A DNA stretch of 64,000 bases from Acidobacteriaceae bacterium KBS 83 (GCA_000381585.1 KB906736.1:220789-284788); one strand, 5' to 3'; counted from the first letter of the stretch, positions 34,789-44,184 are shown. The notes: generated by a model from the letters alone, not told the origin. Numbers and translations are program-made.

Positions 34789-35370
34789 ATGTCAGTATCG
34801 AAAGCTTTGACAGTAAGCATCCACAATGGGATCCGCTGGCCACACCTCATCAGTGTCTGTGCGGCTTTGCTAATCAGTGTCAGCTCAGCCCCGCCGCTGC
34901 ATGCACAGGAGCACTCGATGGCCGATGCCCAGGTGCCAGCCAAACTGGTGAAGGAAGTTCAGGACGCGACGCGCAAGTACTTCAACGTCAATGACGCGAG
35001 GAAGGCCGGCTACGGACCATTTCTCGGCTGCGTCACCGGCCCGGATCACGGAGCGATGGGCATCCACTACGTCAACGGCAAGCTGTTTGGAAAGCTTGAG
35101 CCTGACCAGCCCCAGGCGCTGATCTACGAGCCCGAAGGCAACCGCCTCCGGCTGGTTGGCGTGGAGTTCATTACGGATGCCAAGACATGGCTGAAGACCC
35201 ACCACAATACGCCGCCGGTGCTGGATGGACAGGTCTTGCAACTAGTTCCTGCGCCAAACCGATTCAACCTGCCTGACTTCTTTGAGATCCATGTCTGGGC
35301 GTGGCGGAACAATCCGAATGGCGCATTTGTGGACTGGAATAACAAAGTGAGCTGCGAGCACGGAGGGTAG
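34789..35370 (+). CDS. Conserved secreted hypothetical protein
   Basis: 193 residues from the ATG at 34789, which has AAGGAAG 8 bases upstream (an upstream ATG at 34765 lacks one). A signal peptide runs to about residue 40 (LISVCAALLISVSSAPPLHA). The mature part has a compact pattern: DARKAGYGPFLGCVTGPDHG, AMGIHYVNGKLFG, ALIYEPEGNRLRLVGVEFI, and a C-terminal NLPDFFEIHVWAWRNNPNG with a final Cys-Glu-His. Two Cys could form a disulphide and several His could bind metal. I recall similar unnamed proteins in other bacteria but know no function. A perfect hairpin follows the gene. Confidence 0.65.
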   Translation: MSVSKALTVSIHNGIRWPHLISVCAALLISVSSAPPLHAQEHSMADAQVPAKLVKEVQDATRKYFNVNDARKAGYGPFLGCVTGPDHGAMGIHYVNGKLFGKLEPDQPQALIYEPEGNRLRLVGVEFITDAKTWLKTHHNTPPVLDGQVLQLVPAPNRFNLPDFFEIHVWAWRNNPNGAFVDWNNKVSCEHGG

Positions 35371-35392
35371 AAGCGGGGGATTGCTGCGAAGA

Positions 35393-35416
35393 GGGCCAGT
35401 CCGGATGGACTGGCCC
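35393..35416. terminator. Terminator-like hairpin between convergent genes
   Basis: GGGCCAGTCC, a GGAT loop and GGACTGGCCC form a perfect 10-bp stem 22 bases after the plus-strand stop and 24 bases before the end of the convergent minus-strand gene. Only a weak T-rich tail (GTTCTATT) follows, so it could act in either direction. Confidence 0.65.
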
Positions 35417-35439
35417 GTTCTATTGCGCGCTTCTAAAGG

Positions 35440-36918
35440 CTAGTAACGATAGGGATAGTAGTAGCCCGGTGGTGGCGGAGGTGGTGGTGGCGGGTAGCCG
35501 TAGTAGTACGGGTAGGGATACGGCGGACGCGGCCGGGAGACCGGGCGCGGCGTGGCCGATGCCTGCAACTGCTGCACCTCGGAGAGGCTGATGGGGCTGA
35601 TGGTCAACGGCTCTTTGAGATGGAAGTTGAGGAGCGTTTCCGGCGGCATGACTTCTCGCGGGCCACTGGCGGCGGAGAGGCCGACACCGGCAGCACCGCC
35701 CGCGACAGCGCCAATGGCCGCACCAGGACCACCTCCGGCCACGGCACCGATAAGCGCGCCGATGGCGGCTGCCCCGATCGTATTGGCGGTGGTGTAGCCT
35801 CCTTTGCCGTGCGTGTCGGAGGCAAAGGTATCGGTCGTGATGGGGTAATTCTGCCCGCCAAGGGTGAGTGAGGTCATTTGAAGCGCGAAGCCGGCTTCGC
35901 CGCGCACGGCACCGGGCTTCTTGACGCCGACAACATAACCCTGGACGGCCGCTCCGCGCGGAATGACCAGGTATTGGCCTTCAAAGATGTCCTGCGCCAG
36001 GGTCGCGTGGAAGTTTTCCCCACCCCGCAGCTTGTGGCTATCAAGCGGCTCGGAGATGCGAACGCTGAAGAGAGTGCCGGGCCGGATGGTGATGGGGGTG
36101 GAGGAGAGATTCGGCGCGACGTAGGGTCGGTTTTGTCCGGGATACTGTCCGGGATAGGCAGGCCGGGGCGGGCGCGGCGGATAGCCGGGCTGCGGATATG
36201 GGGCACCCTGCTGCTGAGGCGGTGGGGCGGTCTGATTTTGCTGCGGGGGCTGCGCTTGATTCTGGCCGGGCTCCTCGCCGGGATCCTGCATGGGGTACTG
36301 ATCGGCCTGATCGTTATTGGGCTGCTCAGGATTGGGCTGTTCAGGCTGGTCACCTTGCGGCTGCTGAGGGATCTGCCCGTTCTGCGCGTCGGGAGGCGGA
36401 CCGGCCTGCCCCCAGTTGCCGCTGCTCCCGGGCTCGGGCTGAGCCTGAGGCGTGTAGGGAGCCTGCTGCTGATCGGGATCAGTGGACTGGGCCTGCTGCA
36501 CGGGCTCCTGATCCGCCTGCGCCTGATTGCGATCTGCAGGGTCCTCGGCGGCGTCCGGTTGACTGGAGGCGTTCCCGGTGACGCCGATGTTATTGATGAC
36601 GGAAGTGACGCCATCTATCGTAGCTGCCACAACTTGCGCCTGACTTTTTGCCGTAATGGATGAAGCGGTGCCGTGAAGGGTGACGACGCCGTTCTTGACC
36701 GTAGCGGTGATGTGCTCATTGCTGATATCTGGATAGCTGGAAAGCGCCTTGACTACATCGGTCTGGATGGCGAGATCGGTGCGCGCGCCGCTCTGTTGAG
36801 CGTAGAGAGCCGGCGCTGCGGCCAGCGTCGCAGCGCCGGTTAGACCAAGGCTAAGCGCTAAGGAAAGACGAGCCGCAGCCGGACCGGAAAGGCGGAAGGC
36901 TCGTTTGGAGGAATTCAT
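35440..36918 (-). CDS. Secreted BON-domain, proline/glutamine-rich, glycine-zipper protein
   Basis: 492 residues from the ATG at 36918, which has GGGGAG about 9 bases upstream; the frame is open to 37107, but the signal peptide (residues 12-40; LSLALSLGLTGAATLAAAPA) begins only after the internal ATG. A BON domain follows at about 44-112 (AIQTDVVKALSSYPDIS, VKNGVVTLHGTAS). Then comes a Pro/Gln/Asn-rich low-complexity linker (about 115-270) and a beta-rich domain (about 280-370; GTLFSVRISEPLDSHKLRGG, GQYLVIPRGAAVQGYVVG). A glycine zipper lies at about 376-415 and a Pro/Tyr tail closes the protein. BON and glycine-zipper parts suggest an outer-membrane or envelope-associated protein. The combination is unusual. 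Confidence 0.7.
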   Translation of the reverse strand: MNSSKRAFRLSGPAAARLSLALSLGLTGAATLAAAPALYAQQSGARTDLAIQTDVVKALSSYPDISNEHITATVKNGVVTLHGTASSITAKSQAQVVAATIDGVTSVINNIGVTGNASSQPDAAEDPADRNQAQADQEPVQQAQSTDPDQQQAPYTPQAQPEPGSSGNWGQAGPPPDAQNGQIPQQPQGDQPEQPNPEQPNNDQADQYPMQDPGEEPGQNQAQPPQQNQTAPPPQQQGAPYPQPGYPPRPPRPAYPGQYPGQNRPYVAPNLSSTPITIRPGTLFSVRISEPLDSHKLRGGENFHATLAQDIFEGQYLVIPRGAAVQGYVVGVKKPGAVRGEAGFALQMTSLTLGGQNYPITTDTFASDTHGKGGYTTANTIGAAAIGALIGAVAGGGPGAAIGAVAGGAAGVGLSAASGPREVMPPETLLNFHLKEPLTISPISLSEVQQLQASATPRPVSRPRPPYPYPYYYGYPPPPPPPPPGYYYPYRY

Positions 36919-37140
36919 AGGGTTGTACTCCCCTCTTTTCACTTTTCTGACACGCCGAGGCGGCCATCCAATCGCACGAACCCTAAGGCTGCCGGATAGT
37001 TGCGGCCATGTAAATGCGCCTTCCGGCGGATAGAGGTCACGTTTGAAGGTAACTACGGATTTAACAGAAAGCGCGGAAAGAGCGCGAGCGTTCCCCCGGA
37101 TTGTCAAGAGTGGTCGCAGCGAAAAAACAACAAGCAGCTA

Positions 37141-37965
37141 TCAGACGGCTGCCGTGTTGCTTGCCCGAGGTGACCACCTTTTCGTCCCCAAAAGAATCCC
37201 GTGATTCCTACCTTCCTCGTTGATGTCGTAGACGCGCACATCAGTCCAATCAAGTTCTTTCCGAAGCTGGGCCAATGAAAGGGCGTTGACCTTCTCGTAT
37301 ATCTGAATCGCGAAAAGGATCTCGTGTTTCGCGAATTGAGAAGCAATGTGCTGGATAACGTCGGCGATCGGAGGTGTCGTGCGGCGGAAATCCAACCCAT
37401 GCACTTCATCCAGGGCAACGCCCCATGGAGGTGCGACAAAGGCGACGATGCCCCGGTCCTCCAATATCCGGTACTGCTCGAGGAGCGTCACATAGTGGCC
37501 ATGCACAAGTTCAATCCTCTGGCCCAGGGACGCGAGGTTGCGACGGGTAAGTTCAAACACCTGCGGATCAGATTCGAAGGCAAGGCCCTCAGCATTCGGC
37601 AGGTGCCGCAGGATCCAAAACAGCGTGTTACAGGAGCCCGCGAACGGATCGATTACCAGCATCCGAGTTGACCGAATACATGCGGCGATCGAGGCCACAT
37701 CGAGACCAATACGATTTGCAAGCGCATCTCGCGTGCACTCTACCGCCGTGCGGCCGAGCAGACGGATACCCCGGCGGTACCATTCCCGCGGGGGCATTCC
37801 GTAGATGCCGACGTAGGCAGCATCGGCGAAGCTGTCGAATCCGTATTGCTCGATTTCCGCAAGAGTCAGCACGTCATCGCGTCTGGAACCGTACAACAGC
37901 GATGCCCGATCGTAGACAGGCAAGCTCGCACTGCTCGCGCGCCCGGGTTTTGGAACGGGTTGCAA
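37141..37965 (-). CDS. SAM-dependent methyltransferase, TGS1-like
   Basis: 274 residues starting at a TTG (37965) with GAGG 7 bases upstream; no ATG start covers the conserved part. The N-terminus (LTLAEIEQYGFDSFADAAYV, GMPPREWYRRGIRLLG) precedes the SAM-binding motif VIDPFAGSCNTLFWIL (about 103-118). Motif II is GLAFESDPQVFELTRRNL, and the catalytic-type motif is FVAPPWGV (about 173-180). The Pro-Pro-Trp-Gly motif and order of parts recall trimethylguanosine synthase/RNA cap N2-guanine methyltransferases, whose bacterial homologues have unknown targets; a DNA or small-molecule target cannot be excluded. No neighbouring gene clarifies it. Confidence 0.65.
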   Translation of the reverse strand: MQPVPKPGRASSASLPVYDRASLLYGSRRDDVLTLAEIEQYGFDSFADAAYVGIYGMPPREWYRRGIRLLGRTAVECTRDALANRIGLDVASIAACIRSTRMLVIDPFAGSCNTLFWILRHLPNAEGLAFESDPQVFELTRRNLASLGQRIELVHGHYVTLLEQYRILEDRGIVAFVAPPWGVALDEVHGLDFRRTTPPIADVIQHIASQFAKHEILFAIQIYEKVNALSLAQLRKELDWTDVRVYDINEEGRNHGILLGTKRWSPRASNTAAV

Positions 37966-38088
37966 ATCACCGCCTCGAGAATTTGCCTTGATGGCCCGTA
38001 CGACCGCAAATTTATTGCTGAATCAGAGTTGTTTCGAACGCTACAGACCCCGGTTGAACTACGCCCGAGAGTCGTTGCGCTCGAAGCC

Positions 38089-39744
38089 TCAGCCTAGAGT
38101 GCCCTTCCTGAACTTGCGGATGAGGTTGGTGGTCGAGCTGTCGTGGGCCATCTTTGGTTCGGTGGGGCTGGCTAGTTCGCCGATGATCTTCTGTGCCAGG
38201 ACTTTGCCGAGCTCGACGCCCCACTGGTCAAAGGAGTCGATGTTCCAGATGACGCCCTGGGTGAAGACGGAGTGCTCATAGAGAGCAACCAGCTTGCCGA
38301 GGATCTCCGGGGTGAGGCGCTCGGCGAGGATTGTGTTGGACGGGCGATTGCCTTCAAAGACGCGATGCGGAACGAGCCAGTCGGGTGTGCCCTCTGCCTT
38401 GACCTGCTCGGCTGTCTTGCCGAAGGCAAGCGCCTCAGCCTGCGCGAAGACGTTGGCGAGGAGCATGGCATGTTGAGCGCCGAGCGGGTTGAGCGTTTTG
38501 AGGAAGCCGATGAAGTCGCAGGGGATGAGGCGCGTCCCCTGATGGATGAGTTGGTAGAAGGAGTGCTGGCCGTTGGTTCCCGGCTCGCCCCAGTAGACGG
38601 GGCCGGTTTCGGCCTCGACGCGCTTGCCGTCGAGTGTGACGTGCTTGCCGTTGCTTTCCATGGTGAGTTGCTGGAGGTAGGCGGGAAAGCGCTTGAGGTA
38701 CTGCTCATAGGGCAGGACAGCGACAGTCTGCGCGTCAAAAAAGTCGGTGTACCAGACAGTGAGCAGGCCCATCAGGACAGGAAGATTTCGCTCAAAGGGC
38801 GTCGAGCGGAAGTGTTCGTCCATCTCGTGAAAGCCGCTGAGCAAGGCGCGGAAGTTGTCCGGACCGATAGCGAGCATCGTCGATAGGCCGATGGCGGAAT
38901 CCATGGAGTAGCGGCCGCCGACCCAATCCCAGAAGCCGAACATGTTTTCCGTGTCGATGCCGAACTTCGCGACTTCCTTTGCATTGGTGGAGATGGCGAC
39001 GAAGTGCTTGGCGACGGCGGACTCATCGCCGCCAAGCCCCTTCAGAGCCCATGCGCGCGCGGCGTGGGCGTTGGTCATGGTCTCGAGCGTGGTGAAGGTT
39101 TTGGATGCGACGAGGAAGAGGGTCTCATCGGCGCTGAGGTCGCGGACGGCTTCGACGAAGTCGGTGCCATCGACGTTGGAGACGAAGCGGAAGGTGAGGT
39201 CGCGCTGGGAGTAGTACTTGAGCGCTTCATAGGCCATGACCGGGCCGAGATCGGAGCCGCCGATGCCGATGTTGACAACGTTGCGGATGCGCTTGCCGGT
39301 GTGTCCCTTCCATGCTCCGCTGCGAACCTTGTCGGAGAAGGCGGACATCTTGTCGAGCACAGCGTGCACGCCGGGGACTACATCTTCGCTGTCGACCTTG
39401 ATCGATTCGCCTTTGGGTGCGCGGAGCGCGATGTGCAGGACAGCGCGGTTTTCTGTGATGTTGATCTTGTCGCCGCGGAACATCGCGTCGATGCGCTGCT
39501 TCAGGCCGCGCTCTTCGGCTAACTGCACGAGCAGCTTGAGAGTCTCGTCGGTGGCGCGGTTTTTCGAGTAATCCAGAAAGAGGCCGACGGCTTCGACAGT
39601 GAAACGCGTACCGCGCTCGGGGTCGTTCTCGAAGAATTCACGAAGCGAGGTCTTCGATATCTCTTTGGAATGCTGTCTCAGCGCTCTCCACGCGGGGAGT
39701 TCAAGAAGGGACTGTTCAAGGACGGAAGTGGATGGCGTCGGCAT
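38089..39744 (-). CDS. pgi: Glucose-6-phosphate isomerase
   Basis: 551 residues from the ATG at 39744 with AAGGAG about 10 bases upstream; the frame extends to 40080 but the added residues are Ser/Arg-rich noise. It interconverts glucose-6-phosphate and fructose-6-phosphate in the cytosol. Landmarks are [20 protein letters not shown] (about 152-170), [20 protein letters not shown] (sugar-phosphate loop), [16 protein letters not shown] (about 270-285), the PGI signature region [16 protein letters not shown], and [20 protein letters not shown]. Length and motif order are those of the long bacterial Pgi form. It stands alone on the minus strand. Confidence 0.95.
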   Translation of the reverse strand: MPTPSTSVLEQSLLELPAWRALRQHSKEISKTSLREFFENDPERGTRFTVEAVGLFLDYSKNRATDETLKLLVQLAEERGLKQRIDAMFRGDKINITENRAVLHIALRAPKGESIKVDSEDVVPGVHAVLDKMSAFSDKVRSGAWKGHTGKRIRNVVNIGIGGSDLGPVMAYEALKYYSQRDLTFRFVSNVDGTDFVEAVRDLSADETLFLVASKTFTTLETMTNAHAARAWALKGLGGDESAVAKHFVAISTNAKEVAKFGIDTENMFGFWDWVGGRYSMDSAIGLSTMLAIGPDNFRALLSGFHEMDEHFRSTPFERNLPVLMGLLTVWYTDFFDAQTVAVLPYEQYLKRFPAYLQQLTMESNGKHVTLDGKRVEAETGPVYWGEPGTNGQHSFYQLIHQGTRLIPCDFIGFLKTLNPLGAQHAMLLANVFAQAEALAFGKTAEQVKAEGTPDWLVPHRVFEGNRPSNTILAERLTPEILGKLVALYEHSVFTQGVIWNIDSFDQWGVELGKVLAQKIIGELASPTEPKMAHDSSTTNLIRKFRKGTLG

Positions 39745-39850
39745 GATGTATGGGCTCCTTGCGTTGGAGATTCGGTTGGAGGTTCGGTTCACTCGACGAG
39801 TTGAATGATAGTGCAGTTGCGCTCGGATCGTTGAGCAGGAGAGTTCCGGC

Positions 39851-40300
39851 TTATCGCAAAGCGCTGACGACGAGCAAAGCGAAAGCGACGATGAGGCCCG
39901 AGGTGCGGATCCAATGGTAGAGGTCCCAAGTGCGCTCCAGCGCCCGCCAGTTGCTGGGGAGGTTGGTGGGCGTCCAGAGCTTGGTGCGGTTGTTGATAGG
40001 GACAGGCCCGACGAGCGAGAAGAGGATCGCGGCGACCTGGATGGCGAAGGCGATTTCCGCAAGGTGGCCGGCGAGGACACCGAGATGTTCGAAGGGCAGC
40101 AGGAGAAGCAGGTTCAGAAGGGTGGAGGTGGCCATCCAGAGGGGCATGACCTTGCCGAATAGCCTGGCAAAGGAGGCTCTAACGGGGATGTGGACGTCGA
40201 GAGGCTGGCGATTCAGCGTGGGATGAGCGAAGGCGGCCACGTTTAACTCACTGCCGCATATCAAACCCAGGACTACTATGGCGAGTACCTGAAGGACCAT
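39851..40300 (-). CDS. DUF1772-type four-helix membrane protein
   Basis: 149 residues from the ATG at 40300; the frame is open to 40423, but the added residues are Arg/Pro-rich and precede the first helix. Four transmembrane helices are visible (about 2-20, 50-68, 75-95 and 130-148). The pattern [20 protein letters not shown], then [14 protein letters not shown] near the C-terminus, is that of the DUF1772/anthrone-oxygenase-like family. Members of that family are small membrane proteins; some fungal ones oxidise anthrones, but bacterial roles are unknown. The ribosome site is weak. It lies about 90 bases from the next small membrane-protein gene on the same strand. Confidence 0.6.
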   Translation of the reverse strand: MVLQVLAIVVLGLICGSELNVAAFAHPTLNRQPLDVHIPVRASFARLFGKVMPLWMATSTLLNLLLLLPFEHLGVLAGHLAEIAFAIQVAAILFSLVGPVPINNRTKLWTPTNLPSNWRALERTWDLYHWIRTSGLIVAFALLVVSALR

Positions 40301-40391
40301 ACCGACTTCGATGTTGCTCGGAGGCGGCCGTCGCAGAAGTTCACTGCGTACTTGCCGCAATACAGGCCTGCGGAACACAGTTGGCTGTGGC

Positions 40392-40679
40392 TCAGTTCGG
40401 ATTCTCAGGGGACCTAGAAACATCGCGCGAACTTTGGAGCCAGGCTTTGACTTGCAGACCCATCCACATCACGGACGCATAAAGGACCGCGTTGACGAGC
40501 GGGCCATAGATATCATGAGCGCTATTGACTGGAAAGATGGGGCAGAGCAGTTCCCCACCAAGGTAGTAGAGGTCTGCGATGCGGCCATTCGGCGCGTTGA
40601 AAAGGATGAAGCCGAGAACCATCCAGAACGCCGAGATGAAGAAACCTAAAAGGGCCGCCAGAGTTGTGTATTTCTTCAC
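40392..40679 (-). CDS. Small two-helix membrane protein
   Basis: 95 residues starting at a GTG (40679). Two hydrophobic helices are predicted (about 7-28, LAALLGFFISAFWMVLGFIL; about 60-80, YGPLVNAVLYASVMWMGLQV) separated by a short loop with a Cys, and the C-terminus is polar. No clear ribosome site is present, so the start is uncertain. It lies in the same direction as the DUF1772 gene, about 90 bases ahead of its start. Not recognised. Confidence 0.45.
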   Translation of the reverse strand: MKKYTTLAALLGFFISAFWMVLGFILFNAPNGRIADLYYLGGELLCPIFPVNSAHDIYGPLVNAVLYASVMWMGLQVKAWLQSSRDVSRSPENPN

Positions 40680-40842
40680 AGTAGGCGCAGCTTACGAGAC
40701 CTGCGTTGTTCCGTCCACCACCAGTTTTGACGCGTAAGAACAAAGACCAGGATCCGGGGCGTGCACCAGAAGTGTTACGTCCTTCACGGAAAAATCATTC
40801 TGAGTTTGCACAATTTTCGATGAAGAAAGGCAGCATGGCGTC

Positions 40843-41688
40843 GTGAACTCAGCACACGCCGATTCGTTGCAATCGGGTTTACCTGGATTTGCTGTTGCCG
40901 GTGCGGTTCTTGAACAAAGCATTGGAGCAGCGCGAGGCCAACCCGACTGGATTGGCTGCGACCTGCGCAGCTACCGGCTGCGGCTGGCCGAGACAGCGGC
41001 GGATCGAGCGGCAGCGTGCCGATTGCGTTTCCGAGTTTTCAATCTGGAGTTGGGCGAAGGGCTGGCCGAATCGTACGCGAATGGCATGGACCACGATGCC
41101 TACGATGCCGTGTGCGAGCACCTGTTGGTGGAAGAGAAGGCTACCGGACGCATCGTGGGCACTTACCGGATGCAGAGCGGCCTGACGGCGTGGCGACACC
41201 TGGGCTATTACAGCGCGCAGGAGTTCGACTTCGCGGCGTATGAAGGACTGCGGCCGCATCTGCTGGAACTGGGACGGGCGTGCATTGAACGCGAGCACCG
41301 CTCGAGCGAGGTGCTGACCCTGCTGTGGCGCGGCATCGCACAATATGCAGATCACCACGGACTGCGGTATCTCATCGGCTGCTCTTCGGTTCCGACTGAA
41401 AACGCGGCCGCAGGCTGGGCAATGTATCACCAGCTTGCTCCGTTCCTGGTAGCACCGCATTTGCGGACGCAGCCGGTCGCGGGGTGCCGGCTGCCTGCGC
41501 CGCCAAGCGATACGGCGGTTCCGGAGACGCAGGTGCCGAAGTTGCTGAAGACGTATCTGGCTGTGGGGGCGCGCATCTGCAGTGAACCGGCGTGGGACCG
41601 CGCCTTTGGAACGATTGACTTTCTGACACTGCAGGATATGCAAGAGCTCACCGCCGCGGCACGCAGCCGTTTTCTTTGCAAGTCATGA
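40843..41688 (+). CDS. olsB: GNAT-type N-acyltransferase, OlsB-like
   Basis: 281 residues starting at a GTG (40843). The core fits the ornithine-acyl-ACP N-acyltransferase group: YRLRLAETAADRAAACRLRF, VFNLELGEGL, CEHLLVEEKATGRIVGTYRM, ELGRACIEREHRSSEVLTLL, then LIGCSSV. OlsB transfers a 3-hydroxyacyl group to the alpha-amine of ornithine to give lyso-ornithine lipid, the first step of ornithine-lipid synthesis at the inner membrane. Length (about 280) agrees with the family. The last bases overlap the start of the acyltransferase gene (ATGA), supporting an OlsBA pair. The exact amino-acid substrate is inferred from this context. Confidence 0.72.
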   Translation: MNSAHADSLQSGLPGFAVAGAVLEQSIGAARGQPDWIGCDLRSYRLRLAETAADRAAACRLRFRVFNLELGEGLAESYANGMDHDAYDAVCEHLLVEEKATGRIVGTYRMQSGLTAWRHLGYYSAQEFDFAAYEGLRPHLLELGRACIEREHRSSEVLTLLWRGIAQYADHHGLRYLIGCSSVPTENAAAGWAMYHQLAPFLVAPHLRTQPVAGCRLPAPPSDTAVPETQVPKLLKTYLAVGARICSEPAWDRAFGTIDFLTLQDMQELTAAARSRFLCKS

Positions 41689-42506
41689 GCACAACTCCAG
41701 TTCTCAATGGCAATCTGATTCGTTCGGGGCTGAGGTCTATATCGCTGGCTGTTTCTCTGGCGGAAGTTGCGGCGAGCTTCAGCATGGAGTATTTGCGGCT
41801 GGGCGGCGCGAGGGCGCTTACCGTGCCCGAGCGCGCGTGCTGGTTGCAGGATGCAGCGCAGACGGTGCTGAAGCGTATCGGCGTGGATGTGGTGACGGAG
41901 GGCGTTCCGCCGCGGCAGGGGCTGCTGGTGTCGAATCACCTGAGCTACCTAGATGTGCTCGCCTACGCTTCCACCATGCCGTGCTCTTTCGTTGCCAAGC
42001 GGGAGGTTCGGGGATGGCCCGTGTTCGGCGGATTTGCCACCATGGCTGGCACGATTTATGTGGACCGCGAACGGCATGCGGCGAATTGTGGACCGGCGGC
42101 ATTGATGGAGGAGGCGCTGAGGGCAGGTGTAACGGTGGTGCTCTTCCCTGAAGGCACGTCGAGTGATGGTCGCGAGGTGCGCCGCTTCCATTCAGGCTTT
42201 TTTGAGCCGGCCATACGTGCCGACGCGACGGTGACGGCGGCGGCGATTGGATATTCGAGCCATACGGCGGAGGAAGCGACGATCGCGTATCACGGCGAAG
42301 ATGTCTTCGGGACGCACCTGGTGCGGACGCTGGGGCACACCAAACTCGGGGCGCGGCTGGGTTTCTCGACGGCAAGACGATACCCGGATCGCAAGGAGGC
42401 GGCGCGCGTGACGCAGGTAGAGGTCGAGCGGCTGCGCGGCGCGGTTGCCGGTCGATCGGCGATCGAGACAGCGGCGGAACTGCGCCCACTGACGCAGGCA
42501 CGGTAG
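41685..42506 (+). CDS. olsA: 1-acyl-glycerol-3-phosphate-type acyltransferase, OlsA-like
   Basis: 273 residues from the ATG at 41685, which overlaps the preceding stop as ATGA; a TTG at 41676 is the only earlier in-frame start. The PlsC motifs are in order: VSNHLSYLD (HX4D, about 82-89), FVAKREVRGWPVFGG, TIYVDRER, VVLFPEGTSSDG (about 151-162) and the fourth-block region VTAAAIGY. The enzyme should add the second, ester-linked acyl chain to lyso-ornithine lipid, or less likely act in phosphatidic-acid synthesis. Coupling to the OlsB-like gene favours the former. The N-terminus has one membrane-associating helix. Confidence 0.75.
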   Translation: MSTTPVLNGNLIRSGLRSISLAVSLAEVAASFSMEYLRLGGARALTVPERACWLQDAAQTVLKRIGVDVVTEGVPPRQGLLVSNHLSYLDVLAYASTMPCSFVAKREVRGWPVFGGFATMAGTIYVDRERHAANCGPAALMEEALRAGVTVVLFPEGTSSDGREVRRFHSGFFEPAIRADATVTAAAIGYSSHTAEEATIAYHGEDVFGTHLVRTLGHTKLGARLGFSTARRYPDRKEAARVTQVEVERLRGAVAGRSAIETAAELRPLTQAR

Positions 42507-42552
42507 AGCAAACAGTTTCTCTCGTCTGGCGGAGGGAAGACGCACTCCGTTT

Positions 42553-44184
42553 ATGCTGAGTGCCGAGATGCCCGAACCCGAGAGGATCACGCGTCGCGAC
42601 TTTCTGAATGGAACACTGCTGGCTTCCGGAGCCGCGTTGGTCTCCGCCGCATGTCCTTTTCAGCTCATGGCGGAAGAGGACTGGAACGGCGCTTCCGGAG
42701 TTGGGGACTATGCAGGCGCAAACGGCAACACGCACCAGGTGATGGCGGACGGCCACACGATTCGCGATCATGCCTTCGAGCGAACGCCGAGGACGGTCGA
42801 GGACACAGGCGAAGCCTATGACTGCGTGGTCGTGGGTGGCGGCATCAGCGGGCTCGCGGCGGCGCTCTTTTACAACCGGACAATGAGCGCCAAAGGAATG
42901 AGCGGAAAGAAATCATGCCTGGTGCTCGAAAACCATCCGATCTTTGGTGGAGAGGCAAAGCGCAACGAATTCAACGTGGATGGACAGCGTTTGATCGCGA
43001 GCCAGGGATCGGCGATGTGGTTCCAGCCGATGCCGGGAAGTTTCCTGCAACATTTCTATGATTCGGTGGGAATCGATCCACGACAGTTTCAATATCAGCA
43101 GAACCTAGGCGGGATTGCGACGGGCGTGACTCCGTATGCGGGGGATGGGAGCAACTTTGGCTTCTTTTTCGGCGCGGACGCTCAGCATCCCGATGGCATG
43201 TGGCTGGTCGATCCGCGGACGAAGAAGCTGGAAGGCGCTCCGATTGCCGCTGAGGCGAAGCGCGAGTTGCTCGCGATGCGAGATGTGCCGGACCGCCGCC
43301 CCACGCCGCGGCGCCATGGAGACGCCGTTGCGCGCCAGCTTGACTCGATCACGCTCGAAGATGACCTGATGATGCGTCATGGGCTGAGCCGCGAGACGAT
43401 CCGACGCTATCTCTCTCCTGTGAGCGGCGGGGGCTCGGGCATTGGCGCAGACGTGCTCTCGGCTTACAGCGATTACGCTCCGGATCTGCTCTTTCCATGG
43501 GAGAAGCAGCACGGTCCGCAGATGTTTCCGGGCGGCAATACGGGTGTGGCGCGGCACATCGTAAAGGTGCTGCTTCCCGCGGCGATTCCCGGGCAGGCGA
43601 CGATGTCCGGCATCTGCCAGTCGCGAGTGGAGTTCGCGGCGCTCGACCGGCCAAACCAGCCGACGAGGATTCGCTTGCGCGCGACTGTCGTTTCTATCGA
43701 GCACGAAGGCGAAGCGGCACGAGCGTCGCACGTGAACATCGTCTATTTCCACGAGGGCCGTTTGCATCGAGTGCGGGCGCGATCGGTGGTGCTTGCGAAC
43801 GGCAACTGGACGATCAACTCGATCGTTCGCGACTTACCTGCAGAGTATCGGCACGCGTATGCGCAGTTCTTTCGCGCGCCGTGCGTCATGGCGAATGTTG
43901 CGGTGCGCAACTGGCGCTTCCTCGCGAAGATGGGTATCAGCCAGTGCCAGTGGTTTGACGGCATTGGGAATTACCTGGCGGTGCGACGCGTGGCCACCTT
44001 TGGCGGAGGCGCGACTGCGCTTTCGCCCGACAGCCCCACCGTGCTGACCTTGAAGATTCTGTTTGCTAATCCTGGGAAGTCGCTGCCAGAGCAGGTGAAC
44101 ACGGGGCGCTACCAGATGATGACGACGCCGTTCAGCGCGTACGAAAAACAGATCCGCGAGCAGTTCGCCCGTATGTTCGGCTAG
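42553..44184 (+). CDS. Tat-exported spermidine-dehydrogenase-like FAD protein, cut by an in-frame amber codon
   Basis: 543 residues up to the TAG at 44182-44184. A twin-arginine signal (TRRDFLNGTLLASGAAL, about 13-29) is followed by the FAD motif CVVVGGGISGLAAALFYN (about 91-108) and FGGEAKRNEFNVDGQRL. Later parts (FLQHFYDSVGIDPRQF, LSPVSGGGSGIGADVLSAYS, RVRARSVVLANGNW, NWRFLAKMGISQCQWFDGIG) match the periplasmic spermidine dehydrogenase/NAD(P)-binding family. The same frame continues after the TAG to a TAA at 44433 with clear family sequence, so the natural protein would be about 626 residues. It could be a recent nonsense mutant or depend on readthrough. It starts 46 bases after the olsA-like gene. 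Confidence 0.68.
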   Translation: MLSAEMPEPERITRRDFLNGTLLASGAALVSAACPFQLMAEEDWNGASGVGDYAGANGNTHQVMADGHTIRDHAFERTPRTVEDTGEAYDCVVVGGGISGLAAALFYNRTMSAKGMSGKKSCLVLENHPIFGGEAKRNEFNVDGQRLIASQGSAMWFQPMPGSFLQHFYDSVGIDPRQFQYQQNLGGIATGVTPYAGDGSNFGFFFGADAQHPDGMWLVDPRTKKLEGAPIAAEAKRELLAMRDVPDRRPTPRRHGDAVARQLDSITLEDDLMMRHGLSRETIRRYLSPVSGGGSGIGADVLSAYSDYAPDLLFPWEKQHGPQMFPGGNTGVARHIVKVLLPAAIPGQATMSGICQSRVEFAALDRPNQPTRIRLRATVVSIEHEGEAARASHVNIVYFHEGRLHRVRARSVVLANGNWTINSIVRDLPAEYRHAYAQFFRAPCVMANVAVRNWRFLAKMGISQCQWFDGIGNYLAVRRVATFGGGATALSPDSPTVLTLKILFANPGKSLPEQVNTGRYQMMTTPFSAYEKQIREQFARMFG

